A stretch of 64,000 bases of DNA from Clostridiales bacterium (lineage in GTDB: Bacteria > Bacillota > Clostridia > Oscillospirales > Oscillospiraceae), in contig SFFV01000005.1 in the NCBI GenBank assembly GCA_004557735.1, positions 1-64,000 of the forward strand, in the 5' to 3' direction. The notes beneath the pieces were generated by a model that did no database searches, was not told the DNA's origin, and was given only the letters and a program-made list of their open reading frames with translations. Within the stretch, counting starts at the first letter, position 1, and each line of letters opens with the position of its first letter. The position numbers were made by a program, and so were the translations under genes. Shown piece after piece: positions 42,753 to 52,817 of the stretch.

Positions 42753-45700
42753 TCACGGCGTTTCGCCGTACAGCTCCCGCAGCAGCCGGAGATACCATCC
42801 CGCCGCGCCCGTATACCAGCTCCAGCCCGCGCGCCCTTCCTTTCCGGGCGCATATGCGATATCCGCAGGAAGAACGAACGGCTCCGCGCCGTACTCCGGC
42901 GCGGTGAGCGAGAGCGCCATATCCTCCGCGAGCGCCGCCGCTTCCTCCCGCCGTCCGGCCCGCCGCAGCGCGAGCGCGAGCCACACCGCCGCATGGGTGT
43001 ACTGCCCGCCGTTTTCGCGAAAGCCCGGCCCGTAGGTCGAAACATACCCCGGCGCGCGCTCTTCCGGCAAAAACGGCGGAGCGTAAATGCGGACAATGCG
43101 CCGCTCCCTGTCCCAGAGCGCATCGAGCGCCGCGGTGAGCGCCGTCTGCACGCGGTCCTTATCGGCATAGGGCGAAAAGGCGGCGAAGCTCTGCGCCACG
43201 GAGTCGATGCGGCACGCCGCCGCGCCGGATGCGCCGAGCGGCGTACCGTCGGCGTAATACCCGCGCAGATAGTGATCTTTGTCCCACGCCTCGTTCGCGG
43301 CCGCGCCGAGCGCGGCCGCGGCGGTCTCATAGCGGTCCGCGCCCGGTTCTCCGAGTCTTGCAAGCAGGGCGGAAAAATCGTGGAACACGCCGGAGGCGAA
43401 CCATGTGAGCCAAACGCTCTCCGCGCCGTCGCCCATGGCGTCAAAGCCGTCGTTCCAGTCGCCGCCGCCCATACGCAGCAGCCGGTGCGGCCCGATCCCG
43501 CGTCGGAGCACAAGCGCCGCGGCGCGGTGGCAGTGGTCGAGCACCGTGCCGCTCTCACCGGCGAGCGCCGGCGTTTCGTACCGGCTGTGCTCGCCTTGCG
43601 TGAGCGGCGGCGAAGTAAGATACGGCGCGGTTTCCGCGCAGAGGCTATCGTCGGCGGTCGCGCGCACATATTCGCACACCGCCCATGGCAGCCAGAGAAG
43701 ATCGTCGCCGCAATCGGTGCGCACGCCCTTTGCCGTCTCTCCCGCGCCCGGATGATACCAGTGCTGCACGTCGCCCTCCGCATACTGGTGGGCGCAGCAC
43801 GCGAGAATGTGCGCTCTCGCGCCCGCGGCGTCGATGGGCAGGAGATTGATACGGTCCTGCAATTGGTCCCGAAAGCCGATCGCGCCGCCGCTCTGGTAAA
43901 GGCTTCCCCGCCCAAGCACACGGCAGCAGAGCGCGGCATAGACGCTCCACGGCGCGAGACGCCGCACGCTCTCCGGCATGGCGGCAAAATCCTTTTCGCC
44001 CCGCAGGCGCTGTGCCCACCACGCCTTTGTCCTTGCCAGCTCCCGGCGTGCCCGCGCGATATCGAGCAGCGCCGGTACGTCCGCCGTGCCGAGCAGCAGC
44101 ACCGCTTCCCGCTCCATCCGGAACGTCCCGGCAAGCGCCGGGAAGCCGCGGCGAAGAGCGCCGGAGCCTTCGCCGCAGAGGAAGCGCGCGTCCGTCCCGG
44201 TAGAGCGCCACGGCGCGCTGCAGCGCAGCGTCACGCGCACATCGTTATATGGGCAGCGCGGGTTTTCCGCACAAAGGGCGTCGCCGTCGCGCCAGACCGC
44301 CGCGGACGCCGCGTCCTCTCTCTCCGGCGCAAGCTGCACGGGCGCAAAGAACGTGATATTGCACGGCGCGCTGCTTTCGAGCAAGAGCACGCGCACCGGC
44401 GTATCCGGTACGATAAACGCCGTGACCGCGGCGCGGCTTCCGCCGATATCGCGCTCCCAGCGGGCATAGCCGAAGCCGAATGTGACGGCGCACGCGCCGC
44501 CGTCCGAAAAGAGGCTTTCCGCGCCGTGCTCCGTTTCGAGCCACAGCCGCTCGGCGCCCGCCGCGGAGAGCGCGTCGCCCGACCACGGGACGACGGGACA
44601 CTCCCGGGCGTTTTCGTACCAGAGCGCCGCCGGGCCGCTGTCCGCCGCGGCGCAGCCAAGACCGCCGCCGCAGAGCATGTTCGCCCAGGCGCGCGGCGGC
44701 AGCGGCGGCGTTTGGAAGGCCGCTTCCCCGGCATCGGTATACGATACCGGCGGCACGCCGGTATCTTTTTCCGCCGCCGGAGGAAGGCAAAGCGAGCGCG
44801 CCCGCCCCGCCGGGAGCGATATTCCCGCCGCGTCGCCGAAAAGGGCGGCGCCGGCGAGAAGGCTCTCGCGCTCGCCGCGGGAGGCGAAGTACACTCCCCC
44901 CGGCAGAGAGAGCGTTTCGGAAAGGCGCATCGCTTCGAGCGCCGCTTCGATCGCCGCGCGCTGCTCGTTCCGGTAGTCTCCGGCGGGCGCGGTGAGAAAT
45001 ACGAGATCGTACTCCACGCCGCACGCGCCGAGCAGCGCGTGCCGCCGGAGCTCCCGGAGCGCGGCTTCCGTGCCGTTGTCCCCGCCGTCGAACACCATGA
45101 CGGGAAGATCGCCGGAGATGCCGAGCCGCCAAAGGGCTTCCCGCGTCCCTCCCGGCAGGGCGCGTCCCTCGGCACAGAGCTGCGGGAACGTGAGGGCGCG
45201 GAGGTATTCCATGGCCGCAGCGCTCTCGCCGCACTCCATGCCCCATACCGCGGCGGCGGCGTCCGCCATGGCGAAGCCGGAGGTCTCTTTCAGCATCTCC
45301 CGCGCACCGCGCGCGGCGGTGTCCGCGTCTCCGGCGACGCAGAGCGCGAGCGCAACTTCGCAAGCGCCCTGCTCCGGCAGGGAAACGCGCGCGGCAACGT
45401 ACGGCTCATTCTGCCAACCCGTATTTTCCCGGAACTCCCCCGCGCCGCCGCGGGCGGGAAACTGCCGGAAGTCGGAGGAAAACGCCGCCTCCGGCGTGGC
45501 GGCGAGCGCGAGATACTGCGCGCCCCGGCTCCCCCGCGGCGCGCGGTACACGGTGAGCACGCCGTCTTTTACCGATGTGCACAGCCCCAGCCGGGCAAAC
45601 GCCGGGTGCGCGGCATAGTCGCGCGCGCCGAGCAGCACCGGCTCGAAGCCGAAAATGACCGCGTGCGGCGAGGCGCTCCCGGAACGCAGGCTCAGCCGCC

Positions 45701-48700
45701 GCAGCTCGCCCGGGTGCGTGCGCGAAACGGTGCAGCGCATTTCCCAGAGAAGGCCCTCGCTCTGTCCGGCGAGAACCGCTTCCCCGGCGGTAAAGCGCCA
45801 GTGCAGCGCGCTCTTCTCCCCCGGTCCCGGCAAAAGCGGCCGCCGGACGCCGCCGGTTTCGGCCCAGAGCGTGATGCCGGGCGCGTACTCCCACGGAGTC
45901 CGGGCGCTCCGGTACGGGATGAGCGCGCCGCACGAGGCGCGGGACATGCCGTTCGCCGTAACAAGCAGCCGGTACGCGCCGTTCGAGAGCGCCGCGCCGT
46001 CCGGGAAAAAGAGGTCCGTCCCCTCGCCGGTCCGGGGCGCGGCGGCAGCGGCGCGCTCCGCTCTTCCCCCGGCGCCCGGCTCGCGGCGCAGGAGCTTTCC
46101 GCCGGCGGGGATCTTTTCCTGCAAAAGTCCCGTGTACGCGGCCATGGCAGGATCGCTCAGAAACCACCGGCGCAGCACGCCGCCGCACAATGCGTTCGCG
46201 ATCGCGCAAAGGCTCATGCCGAGATGATGCGCCATCACGCACCGGACGCAGACCGGCCCTCCGCCGGTGCGCGAGGGCGTGAAATCGACCGCCTCCCACA
46301 GCCCGTAGGGTCCGGAGAGCCCGGCCTCCGCCATGCGCCGAAGATTCTCCACCGCCGCGTGCGGCGCGGCGCAGAGCGACAGATAGCTGCTGTAGGGCGA
46401 TACGACGCTCTCGCCGCTCCCGCCGCGGCAGAGCGCGAGAGGAACGCACCCGTGCGCCTTGTATCGGTAATGGTCCGTGGCGTCGAAGGCGTAAAAGGCG
46501 CTTTCGGAAATGCCCCAGAGCTTTTTCGCGCCGAAGGTGCGCCGCCGCTGGACGTATACGGCGAAGCGGGCGCTCTCCCAGAGATGCGAGCCGCGGTACA
46601 GCGGCAGAAAAAGCTCCGGCATCAGATATTCAAAAAGGCTCCCCGACCAGCTCACCATGCCGCGTCTCCCCCGATAGCCCACCTGCGCGCGGCTGAGCTG
46701 CCGCCAGTGGCGGTGTTCGATCTGCCCGGAGGCGATGGCGTAATACGCCGTCAGGCGCTCCTCGCTCTCCAGAAGATCGTACCAGCTCTGCGCCGGAGCG
46801 CTCTCGCCGGGCAGAAGGCCGATGCGAAAGAGCCGCCGTTTTTCATCGTAAAGCACGCGAAAGTTCATCGCCGCGGCGATCGATCGCGCCCGCTCCGCAA
46901 GCCGGGACGCGCCGTACGCGGCAAATCCCGCGGCGCAGGCGGTGAGCGCGGCGGCAAGGTTGCCGCTGTCCACGGTCGAGATATACGCCGGCTCGAGCAC
47001 CGCGAGCGTTTTGGTATCGTACCAGTTATACAGATGCCCTTTCCACTTGGGCAGACGCTCGAGCGTATCGAGGATCCTTTCGCAGAGCGTGAGCGCCTCG
47101 CTGTCGGACGCGACGCCGAGCTCGGCCGCCGAGAGCGCGCCCGAAAGCGCCATGGCGATGTTCGTCGGGCTTGTCCGGTCGGCGCTCTCCGCCGGGGGCG
47201 AGAGCTGCACGTTGTCCGGCGGCAGATAGTGCGACGCCGCCGTGCAGTTTTCGCGAAAATACCGCCAGATCTCTGCGGCGCGCCGCAGAAGGAATTCCCT
47301 CTCCCCGCTGTCGAGCGGTTTTTCCTTTCTCTCCCTTCCGAGCCGGTGAGCGATAAGCGGCGTGAAGATCCAGCAGATGGCCGCGGCGCGTCCCGCGGAC
47401 GTCTGCGAAAAGGCCAGCAGCAGCCCGGAGAAGTATACGACCGGCCACATTGCGGCGAACGTACCGGCGGGACCGGCGCTGCGGCGCTCACTCTGCTCGG
47501 CGGTCTGCCAGAGGAGCAGCCGCCGGTGCGAAACGCCCATCCGCCAGAGCGCGAGGACGATCGCGGATACGCTTGTCCACGCCTCCGCCGCAAGAAAGAG
47601 CGCGCGCGTGAATACGCGCGTCAGCTCGCCGCCGAGACCGTGCAGCGCGGCGCTTTTGTAGCGCGTCTCCCGCCCGTCGCGGAAGAGGACGCCGAGACCG
47701 TACCGGAGCGCCGGCAGAAAAAGGACGAGCAGCGCGCAGAGCGCCGCGGCCTGCGTCGCGGCGTTCGGAAAGAGAAACCACGCGCCGAACGACACGAACA
47801 GCCCTGCCGGCAGCAGCGCGCGCCGGAGCGAATCAAACAGCCGCCAGCGCTCGATGGGCGGAAGAGCCTTCCCCCGCCGGAAGAGCCACGGCAGATTCTG
47901 CACGTCGCCGCGGATCCAGCGGTGCGCGCGCGCATAATAGCTTACCGCGCCGGAGGGAAAGCCGTCGGTCAGCTCCACATCGCTCACATACCCGCCGCGG
48001 AGGAACGCCCCTTCGAGCGCGTCGTGGCTTAAAACGCGCCCCTCCGGGATCCTCTCGCCCAGACACGCGAGATACGCCCCCACATGGATAAGCCCTTTCC
48101 CGGCAAAGCCGCCGCTTTGAAAAGCGTCCATATATACCTCTCCGGCATCCGAGCCGTAGGGGTCGCCGCCGCCCGCGGGGGCAAAGAGACGTGTGAAATC
48201 GTTCCGGCAGGCGCTCTCCAGCGAAACGGCAATGCGCGGATGCAGCACGCCGTGGCCGCGGAAAACGATCCCCTTTTTCGGGTCGACCGTCGGGCGGTTG
48301 AGCGGGTGGAGCGCCGCGCCGATGAGCTTCCCGGCGCTCTCCGGCTCCAGGCGCGTATCGGCGTCGAGCGTGAGGATATAGCGCGTGCCGCGGAGCTTCG
48401 CCGCCTCTCCGGCGCGGACGCAAAGCCCTGTGCTCTCCCCGGCGAGCAGGCGGCACAGCTCCAGCGTCGCGCCGCGCTTTCGCTCCCAGGGGGCGAACTT
48501 CCCGCTGTCGCGGCTGTAAAGCCGGTCGCGGGTGAAAAGATAGAAGCCTCCGCCGCAGCGCGCATTGAGCGCGTCGGTTTTGGCGGCGGTACCGTCGAGC
48601 AGGGCGCGGTCGGCGTGCGAGAGCGTTTCGCCGCTCTCCGGCAGATCGCACAACAGACCGAAAAGAAGATTCTCCCCGCAGCCGCGGGAGGCCGCGCGGA

Positions 48701-49781
48701 ATTCCTCGAGCCGCCGGAGCGCGCCGTCCGCCGCCTTCTCCCCCGTGAGCAGAACCGACAGCACGCAGACCGTCTTTCCCTCGGCCGGGACGCCGTCCTG
48801 CAGCGCCAGCCGCGGCAGATGGCGCGGCGGCACGGCGCGGAGCAGCACGCGGTCGATAAGCCCCTTTACAAGCTCCGAAACCGGCAGCAGCGCCAATACT
48901 CCGGCGAGAACGCTTTTCGTCCACAGCGCGAGCGCGGAAGAAAGCCCAAGCGTGAAAAGGACGTTTGCCAGAATGTACGCCGCGCCGGTTCTCCGCGGCA
49001 CACCTGCGCCGAGCGGGTTTTCATAGAGCCAGTAGCCGATGTGACGCCGCCGGACGCCCTCGGCGCGCTCCGAAAGACGCAGCGCCTCCTCCGCGACGCG
49101 CGCCTCGCTCTTGTTTTTCCGCCGCGAGAGCGTTTCAACGCGCGCGCGATAGTCCCGGCGGCTGCGCTCGTCCATGAGAGGGTACGCCCCCGCCGGGTCG
49201 CGCCGGAGGATGTGCTCCACGGCGTCGGCCTCCTCCCTCACCGCGTCCAGATCGAGCGAGGCAATGTGCCGCAGCGTTGTGAAATAGACGGCGGCTGCCG
49301 CGCCGGAGGGCGTGTCGCCCCGGTATAGCTGTGCGAGCCGGACGAGCGCCGCCGCGCGCAGCGACGCGCCGAGAAGGGTCAGTTCGCGCCCGGTGAGCGG
49401 CGTTTTCCGCTGGAAGCCTTCGAGGAACACGGTGAGGCGCTCTTCGTCCACGCGCCCGCCGCCGGAGGCGAGCAGCACCCGGCAGAGCGCGGGGACGAGC
49501 GCTCCCTCGCACGTTGCGCGAAGCCGTCCGGCGGTATGGAACGCAGCGAGAGCGGAGGCTCCCTCCCGCTCGCACAGCCAGAGATTGTCGATCAGCCACC
49601 GCGCGCCGCCGTCCGGCGCGGACGCGTCCAGCCGCCGCCGGGCGCCGCGCAGGGCGCGCAGCGCGTACCGGACCGAATCCTCCGCTACGGAGCGCGGCAC
49701 AACGCCCGTCACGGGCATCGTGCGCGCCGTGCTCTCGGCATAATGCGCCAGCTCCCCGAGCTCTATCACGACCGTTTCCAT
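42753..49781 (-). CDS. NdvB-like glycosyltransferase/GH94 phosphorylase (2,342 aa)
   Basis: A very large protein related to cyclic beta-1,2-glucan synthase. Order: an N-terminal helical part; a first membrane stretch near 270-320; a GT84-type glycosyltransferase near 370-620 (TLDADTRL near 474, then HDALEG, and YYARAHRWIRGD near 610); more membrane helices to about 830; a glycoamylase-like domain (PTNIAMALSGALSAAELG near 880); and a C-terminal GH94 part (from about 1,250) with the catalytic GGGDWNDGFDAMGD near 2,110. It probably makes or processes an exported beta-glucan. Rhizobial members are near 2,800 residues. METVVIE is the start (GGAGG eight bases upstream). The frame is intact. Confidence 0.85.
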   Translation of the reverse strand: METVVIELGELAHYAESTARTMPVTGVVPRSVAEDSVRYALRALRGARRRLDASAPDGGARWLIDNLWLCEREGASALAAFHTAGRLRATCEGALVPALCRVLLASGGGRVDEERLTVFLEGFQRKTPLTGRELTLLGASLRAAALVRLAQLYRGDTPSGAAAAVYFTTLRHIASLDLDAVREEADAVEHILRRDPAGAYPLMDERSRRDYRARVETLSRRKNKSEARVAEEALRLSERAEGVRRRHIGYWLYENPLGAGVPRRTGAAYILANVLFTLGLSSALALWTKSVLAGVLALLPVSELVKGLIDRVLLRAVPPRHLPRLALQDGVPAEGKTVCVLSVLLTGEKAADGALRRLEEFRAASRGCGENLLFGLLCDLPESGETLSHADRALLDGTAAKTDALNARCGGGFYLFTRDRLYSRDSGKFAPWERKRGATLELCRLLAGESTGLCVRAGEAAKLRGTRYILTLDADTRLEPESAGKLIGAALHPLNRPTVDPKKGIVFRGHGVLHPRIAVSLESACRNDFTRLFAPAGGGDPYGSDAGEVYMDAFQSGGFAGKGLIHVGAYLACLGERIPEGRVLSHDALEGAFLRGGYVSDVELTDGFPSGAVSYYARAHRWIRGDVQNLPWLFRRGKALPPIERWRLFDSLRRALLPAGLFVSFGAWFLFPNAATQAAALCALLVLFLPALRYGLGVLFRDGRETRYKSAALHGLGGELTRVFTRALFLAAEAWTSVSAIVLALWRMGVSHRRLLLWQTAEQSERRSAGPAGTFAAMWPVVYFSGLLLAFSQTSAGRAAAICWIFTPLIAHRLGRERKEKPLDSGEREFLLRRAAEIWRYFRENCTAASHYLPPDNVQLSPPAESADRTSPTNIAMALSGALSAAELGVASDSEALTLCERILDTLERLPKWKGHLYNWYDTKTLAVLEPAYISTVDSGNLAAALTACAAGFAAYGASRLAERARSIAAAMNFRVLYDEKRRLFRIGLLPGESAPAQSWYDLLESEERLTAYYAIASGQIEHRHWRQLSRAQVGYRGRRGMVSWSGSLFEYLMPELFLPLYRGSHLWESARFAVYVQRRRTFGAKKLWGISESAFYAFDATDHYRYKAHGCVPLALCRGGSGESVVSPYSSYLSLCAAPHAAVENLRRMAEAGLSGPYGLWEAVDFTPSRTGGGPVCVRCVMAHHLGMSLCAIANALCGGVLRRWFLSDPAMAAYTGLLQEKIPAGGKLLRREPGAGGRAERAAAAAPRTGEGTDLFFPDGAALSNGAYRLLVTANGMSRASCGALIPYRSARTPWEYAPGITLWAETGGVRRPLLPGPGEKSALHWRFTAGEAVLAGQSEGLLWEMRCTVSRTHPGELRRLSLRSGSASPHAVIFGFEPVLLGARDYAAHPAFARLGLCTSVKDGVLTVYRAPRGSRGAQYLALAATPEAAFSSDFRQFPARGGAGEFRENTGWQNEPYVAARVSLPEQGACEVALALCVAGDADTAARGAREMLKETSGFAMADAAAAVWGMECGESAAAMEYLRALTFPQLCAEGRALPGGTREALWRLGISGDLPVMVFDGGDNGTEAALRELRRHALLGACGVEYDLVFLTAPAGDYRNEQRAAIEAALEAMRLSETLSLPGGVYFASRGERESLLAGAALFGDAAGISLPAGRARSLCLPPAAEKDTGVPPVSYTDAGEAAFQTPPLPPRAWANMLCGGGLGCAAADSGPAALWYENARECPVVPWSGDALSAAGAERLWLETEHGAESLFSDGGACAVTFGFGYARWERDIGGSRAAVTAFIVPDTPVRVLLLESSAPCNITFFAPVQLAPEREDAASAAVWRDGDALCAENPRCPYNDVRVTLRCSAPWRSTGTDARFLCGEGSGALRRGFPALAGTFRMEREAVLLLGTADVPALLDIARARRELARTKAWWAQRLRGEKDFAAMPESVRRLAPWSVYAALCCRVLGRGSLYQSGGAIGFRDQLQDRINLLPIDAAGARAHILACCAHQYAEGDVQHWYHPGAGETAKGVRTDCGDDLLWLPWAVCEYVRATADDSLCAETAPYLTSPPLTQGEHSRYETPALAGESGTVLDHCHRAAALVLRRGIGPHRLLRMGGGDWNDGFDAMGDGAESVWLTWFASGVFHDFSALLARLGEPGADRYETAAAALGAAANEAWDKDHYLRGYYADGTPLGASGAAACRIDSVAQSFAAFSPYADKDRVQTALTAALDALWDRERRIVRIYAPPFLPEERAPGYVSTYGPGFRENGGQYTHAAVWLALALRRAGRREEAAALAEDMALSLTAPEYGAEPFVLPADIAYAPGKEGRAGWSWYTGAAGWYLRLLRELYGETP

Positions 49782-49905
49782 AGTTTCCGCCTCCAAAGCC
49801 TGACATTTACGGAATATTTTTTCCCGATATTCGGCGCGATATGCGCACAGCGGGCGATAGTGCTTGCGGAAACAGAAAAACCGTAGCATTTTTAAAAATA
49901 CAGGT

Positions 49906-50113
49906 GAGGGCACGGTCGGCTATGCCGATATGTGGTGCATCATCAAGGACACGAAGAACTATGATCTCGCCTGCAAGTGGCTGGACTTCATGACCGGCGG
50001 GGAATTCCAGTATAACTTCGCCACCGTGGAGGGCAACGCGCACAACACCGTCAACAACAATGTCTGCTCCAAGCCGACCGACGAGCAGAAGGCTCTCGTC
50101 TGGGCGCTGGAGG
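49906..50113 (+). pseudogene. Fragment of an ABC transporter solute-binding protein
   Basis: About 69 codons read GTVGYADMWCIIKDTKNYDLACKWLDFMTG and then NAHNTVNNNVCSKPTDEQKAL, which is the C-terminal part of a spermidine/putrescine (PotD) type binding protein. There is no start, signal peptide or N-terminal two thirds. It breaks off near 50113, where a permease fragment begins in another frame. Confidence 0.75.
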
Positions 50114-50350
50114 TCCCGTCCCGCTCTCCATGCTGCTCGTGTTCAGCTTCATGGACGGCAACATGATGGGAAACGGCTTCCCCGGCTGGACGGTGCAGAA
50201 CCTTGTCAAAATGTTCTTCACCAACATTTTCTCCAAGCTCATGGGCAAATCGCCGGGCATCGGGCTGCTCGTCACGGTGCTGTGCATCCTTTTCACCTAT
50301 CCGATGGCGTGGGGCATGGCGAAAGTCGCAAAGCCCCGTTACCGCAACAC
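50112..50350 (+). pseudogene. Fragment of an ABC transporter permease
   Basis: In a different frame from the preceding fragment, VPLSMLLVFSFMDGNMMGNG, then FTNIFSKLMGKSPGIGLLVTVLCILFTYPMAWGMAKVAKP matches the first part of a PotB/PotC-type permease (one membrane helix with the usual loop). The rest of the permease and its membrane helices are missing. With the binding-protein fragment it looks like the remains of a deleted operon. Confidence 0.7.
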
Positions 50351-50412
50351 CCTACGGTTTCTTCCGCATTTAATGATACTCTCAACTTTTTTCGTCTGTC
50401 AGTGAAAAAGCC

Positions 50413-50441
50413 TTGACAGGCTCGCTTCGGGCGGGTATAAT
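50413..50441 (+). promoter_or_regulatory. Promoter of the ylxM-ffh cluster
   Basis: TTGACA (50413-50418) and TATAAT (50436-50441) with a 17-base spacer, consensus in both boxes, 45 bases before ylxM. Confidence 0.75.
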
Positions 50442-50486
50442 GTGCCGGTGACAGGGAAAAATCCTTGACAGGAGGAGGCAAAGGGG

Positions 50487-50840
50487 ATGGAAGAAGCGCT
50501 CTTTCGCACGATGCTCTTTGACTCTTACGGCGAGCTGCTCACCGAAAAGCAGCGCGAGTATTTTGACCTCCATTACAACGAAGACCTCTCTCTTGCCGAG
50601 ATCGCGCAGAGCGAGGGCATTTCCCGGCAGAGCGTGTGGGACATCATCCGCCGCGCCGAGGAAACGATGCGCCGGTTTGAAGAAAAGACCGGGCTGGTCG
50701 CGCGCTTCGCCGCCGAGCGGGATATTCTCGCCGCGGCGCGGGAAAAGCTCGCGCGGCTCGAAACCATGACCGATGGCGACGCGCAGCGTTTGGCGCGCGA
50801 AATCGCCGCCGCGTTACAGGAGCTGGGACATGGCATTTGA
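50487..50840 (+). CDS. ylxM: YlxM-family DNA-binding protein
   Basis: A 117-residue protein of the YlxM/UPF0122 family. The helix-turn-helix (about 22-52) reads REYFDLHYNEDLSLAEIAQSEGISRQSVWDIIRRAEETM, like a sigma-factor region 4. The rest is a helical tail. It almost always precedes ffh in Gram-positives and is thought to affect SRP expression. It overlaps ffh by 11 bases. The ATG follows GGAGGAGG. Confidence 0.88.
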   Translation: MEEALFRTMLFDSYGELLTEKQREYFDLHYNEDLSLAEIAQSEGISRQSVWDIIRRAEETMRRFEEKTGLVARFAAERDILAAAREKLARLETMTDGDAQRLAREIAAALQELGHGI

Positions 50841-52173
50841 AAATCTTTCCGACAAACTCAATAACGTTTTCAAAAAGCTCCGCGGCAAGGGCCGTCTGTC
50901 GGAGACGGACGTAAAGGAAGCGATGCGCGAGGTGCGTCTCGCGCTGCTCGAGGCCGACGTGAGCTACAAGGTCGTCAAGGACTTTGTCAAATCCGTCAGC
51001 GAGCGCGCCGTCGGCACGGACGTGCTCGAGAGTCTCTCCCCCGCGCAGATGGTCATCAAGATCGTCAACGAGGAGCTGTGCGCGCTCATGGGCGGCCAGA
51101 GCCAGAAGCTCAACATCGGCTCGAAATCCCCGAGCGTCGTGATGTTCGTCGGCCTGCAGGGCGCCGGCAAAACCACGAACGGCGCGAAGCTCGCCGCGCT
51201 CATGCGCAAGAGCCAGAACAAACGTCCCCTGCTCGTCGCGTGCGACGTGTACCGTCCCGCTGCGATCGATCAGCTCAAAACCGTCGGCAAAAAGCTCGAT
51301 CTTCCCGTATATGAGGAAGGCCAGGGCGACCCGGCGGAGATCGCGAAGCACGCGATCGATCACGCGCGCCGTCACGGAAACGATCTCGTATTCCTCGATA
51401 CGGCCGGCCGCCTCCACATTGACGAGGCGCTCATGGATGAGCTGCGCCGCATCAAGGCCGAAACCGAGCCGGCGGAGATCCTGCTCGTTGTGGACGCGAT
51501 GACCGGTCAGGACGCCGTGAACGCCGCCGCCGCCTTTGACGAGGCTCTCGGCATCACCGGCGTGATGCTCACCAAGCTCGACGGCGACGCCCGCGGCGGC
51601 GCGGCGCTTTCCGTCAAGGCCGTGACGGGCAAGCCCATCAAGTTCGCCGGCGTCGGCGAAAAGCTCGACGCCATCGAGGTGTTCCACCCCGACCGCATGG
51701 CGAGCCGCATTCTCGGCATGGGCGACGTGCTCACGCTCATCGAAAAGGCCGAGGCCGCCGTCGACGAGAAGAAAGCGCAGGAGCTTGCCGAAAAGCTCAA
51801 AAAGAACCGCTTCACGCTGACCGACTATCTCGACCAGCTCAACTCCATGAAGAACATGGGGTCGCTGCAGGAGCTTGCCGGGATGATTCCGGGACTGGAC
51901 GCCAAGGCGCTCGCCGGCGCGAAGATCGACGAGAAGGCCATGGCGCATACCGAGGCGATCATCCTCTCGATGACCCCCGCCGAGCGCGAGAACCCCTCGA
52001 TCCTGAACTCCAGCCGCAAGCGGCGCATTGCCGCGGGCGCGGGCGTCGGCGTTGTGGACATCAACCGTCTGCTCAAGCAGTTTGAAATGATGCAGACAAT
52101 GGCGCGCCAGTTCTCCGGCAAGAAAATGAAGCGCTTCCAGCGCGGCGGCGGCAAAATGCCGTTCGGGTTCTGA
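50830..52173 (+). CDS. ffh: Signal recognition particle protein Ffh
   Basis: A 447-residue SRP54 GTPase. N-domain helices 1-90; G domain with the P-loop [15 protein letters not shown] near 107, DTAGRLHID near 189, and [10 protein letters not shown] near 247; a methionine-rich M domain at the C-terminus ([36 protein letters not shown]) that binds signal peptides and SRP RNA. It delivers membrane-protein ribosomes to FtsY. It overlaps the ylxM end, with CAGGAG as ribosome site. No SRP RNA gene is seen in the window. Confidence 0.97.
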   Translation: MAFENLSDKLNNVFKKLRGKGRLSETDVKEAMREVRLALLEADVSYKVVKDFVKSVSERAVGTDVLESLSPAQMVIKIVNEELCALMGGQSQKLNIGSKSPSVVMFVGLQGAGKTTNGAKLAALMRKSQNKRPLLVACDVYRPAAIDQLKTVGKKLDLPVYEEGQGDPAEIAKHAIDHARRHGNDLVFLDTAGRLHIDEALMDELRRIKAETEPAEILLVVDAMTGQDAVNAAAAFDEALGITGVMLTKLDGDARGGAALSVKAVTGKPIKFAGVGEKLDAIEVFHPDRMASRILGMGDVLTLIEKAEAAVDEKKAQELAEKLKKNRFTLTDYLDQLNSMKNMGSLQELAGMIPGLDAKALAGAKIDEKAMAHTEAIILSMTPAERENPSILNSSRKRRIAAGAGVGVVDINRLLKQFEMMQTMARQFSGKKMKRFQRGGGKMPFGF

Positions 52174-52249
52174 TATCCCATATCTCAAACGCTTTTTATT
52201 GCGCAGCAATGAAAATATAAAAATTATGTATCTTTGGAGGAAACACATC

Positions 52250-52486
52250 ATGGTCAAAATCCGTCTGCGCCGCGCCGGCGCCAAGAAAGCTCCGTTCTAC
52301 CGCGTCGTCGTGGCCGACAGCCACTTCGCCCGCGACGGCCGCTTCATCGAAGAGATCGGCACCTACGATCCTCTGACCGAGCCCGCCGCCATCAAGATCG
52401 ATATGGAGCGCGCCAAGTACTGGATCTCCAACGGCGCCCAGCCCACCGACACGGTCCGCGGCCTGCTGAAGAAAGCCGAAGCCTGA
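52250..52486 (+). CDS. rpsP: 30S ribosomal protein S16
   Basis: A 78-residue S16: [41 protein letters not shown] is the family start, and [17 protein letters not shown] its typical middle (here ERAKYWI). It is a small-subunit assembly protein. The ATG has GGAGGAA ten bases upstream; the longer frame is a shadow. It lies between ffh and khpA. Confidence 0.97.
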   Translation: MVKIRLRRAGAKKAPFYRVVVADSHFARDGRFIEEIGTYDPLTEPAAIKIDMERAKYWISNGAQPTDTVRGLLKKAEA

Positions 52487-52503
52487 TCCCGAGGGGCGCC
52501 GGA

Positions 52504-52734
52504 ATGAAAGAACTGCTGACCTACATCGTGCAAAGTCTCGTGGAGAGATCGGACGAGGTCTCCGTGACAGAGCACGAGACCGGCGGCGAAACCGTTTTTG
52601 AAGTGCGGGTCGCCCCCGGCGACATGGGCAAGGTCATCGGCCGTCAGGGCCGCGTGGTCAAGGAGATCCGCGTGCTGATGAAGGCCGTCGCCCAGCGACA
52701 GGGAAAAAAGGTCTCGGTCGAGATCCTCGACTGA
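52504..52734 (+). CDS. khpA: KH-domain RNA-binding protein KhpA
   Basis: A 76-residue single KH-domain protein: ELLTYIVQSLVERSDEVSVTE, then the GxxG loop GKVIGRQGRVVKEIRVLMKAV near 44-64. It binds RNA with its partner KhpB and affects cell division in Firmicutes. The gene follows rpsP by 17 bases; its ribosome site (GAGGGGC) is weak. Confidence 0.92.
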   Translation: MKELLTYIVQSLVERSDEVSVTEHETGGETVFEVRVAPGDMGKVIGRQGRVVKEIRVLMKAVAQRQGKKVSVEILD

Positions 52735-52754
52735 GCTCCAACCGAAAACCCAAA

Positions 52755-52787
52755 CCGCAGGGGTGGGGCGCTGCCCCGCTCCTGCGG
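52755..52787 (+). terminator. Terminator or attenuator between khpA and rimM
   Basis: CCGCAGG..GGGGC and GCCCC..CCTGCGG form a 15-pair stem with two mismatches, followed by TCTTTT. It could limit how much rimM-trmD-rsmA is made from the upstream promoter. Confidence 0.65.
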
Positions 52788-52817
52788 TCTTTTCATCTAC
52801 GTTCGGAGGAATACCAG

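Noticed and set aside
42993-48032. A 1,679-residue open frame on the forward strand
   Set aside because: It lies fully antisense to the NdvB-like gene, is Arg/Ala-rich without any domain, and arises from the high GC of the true frame.
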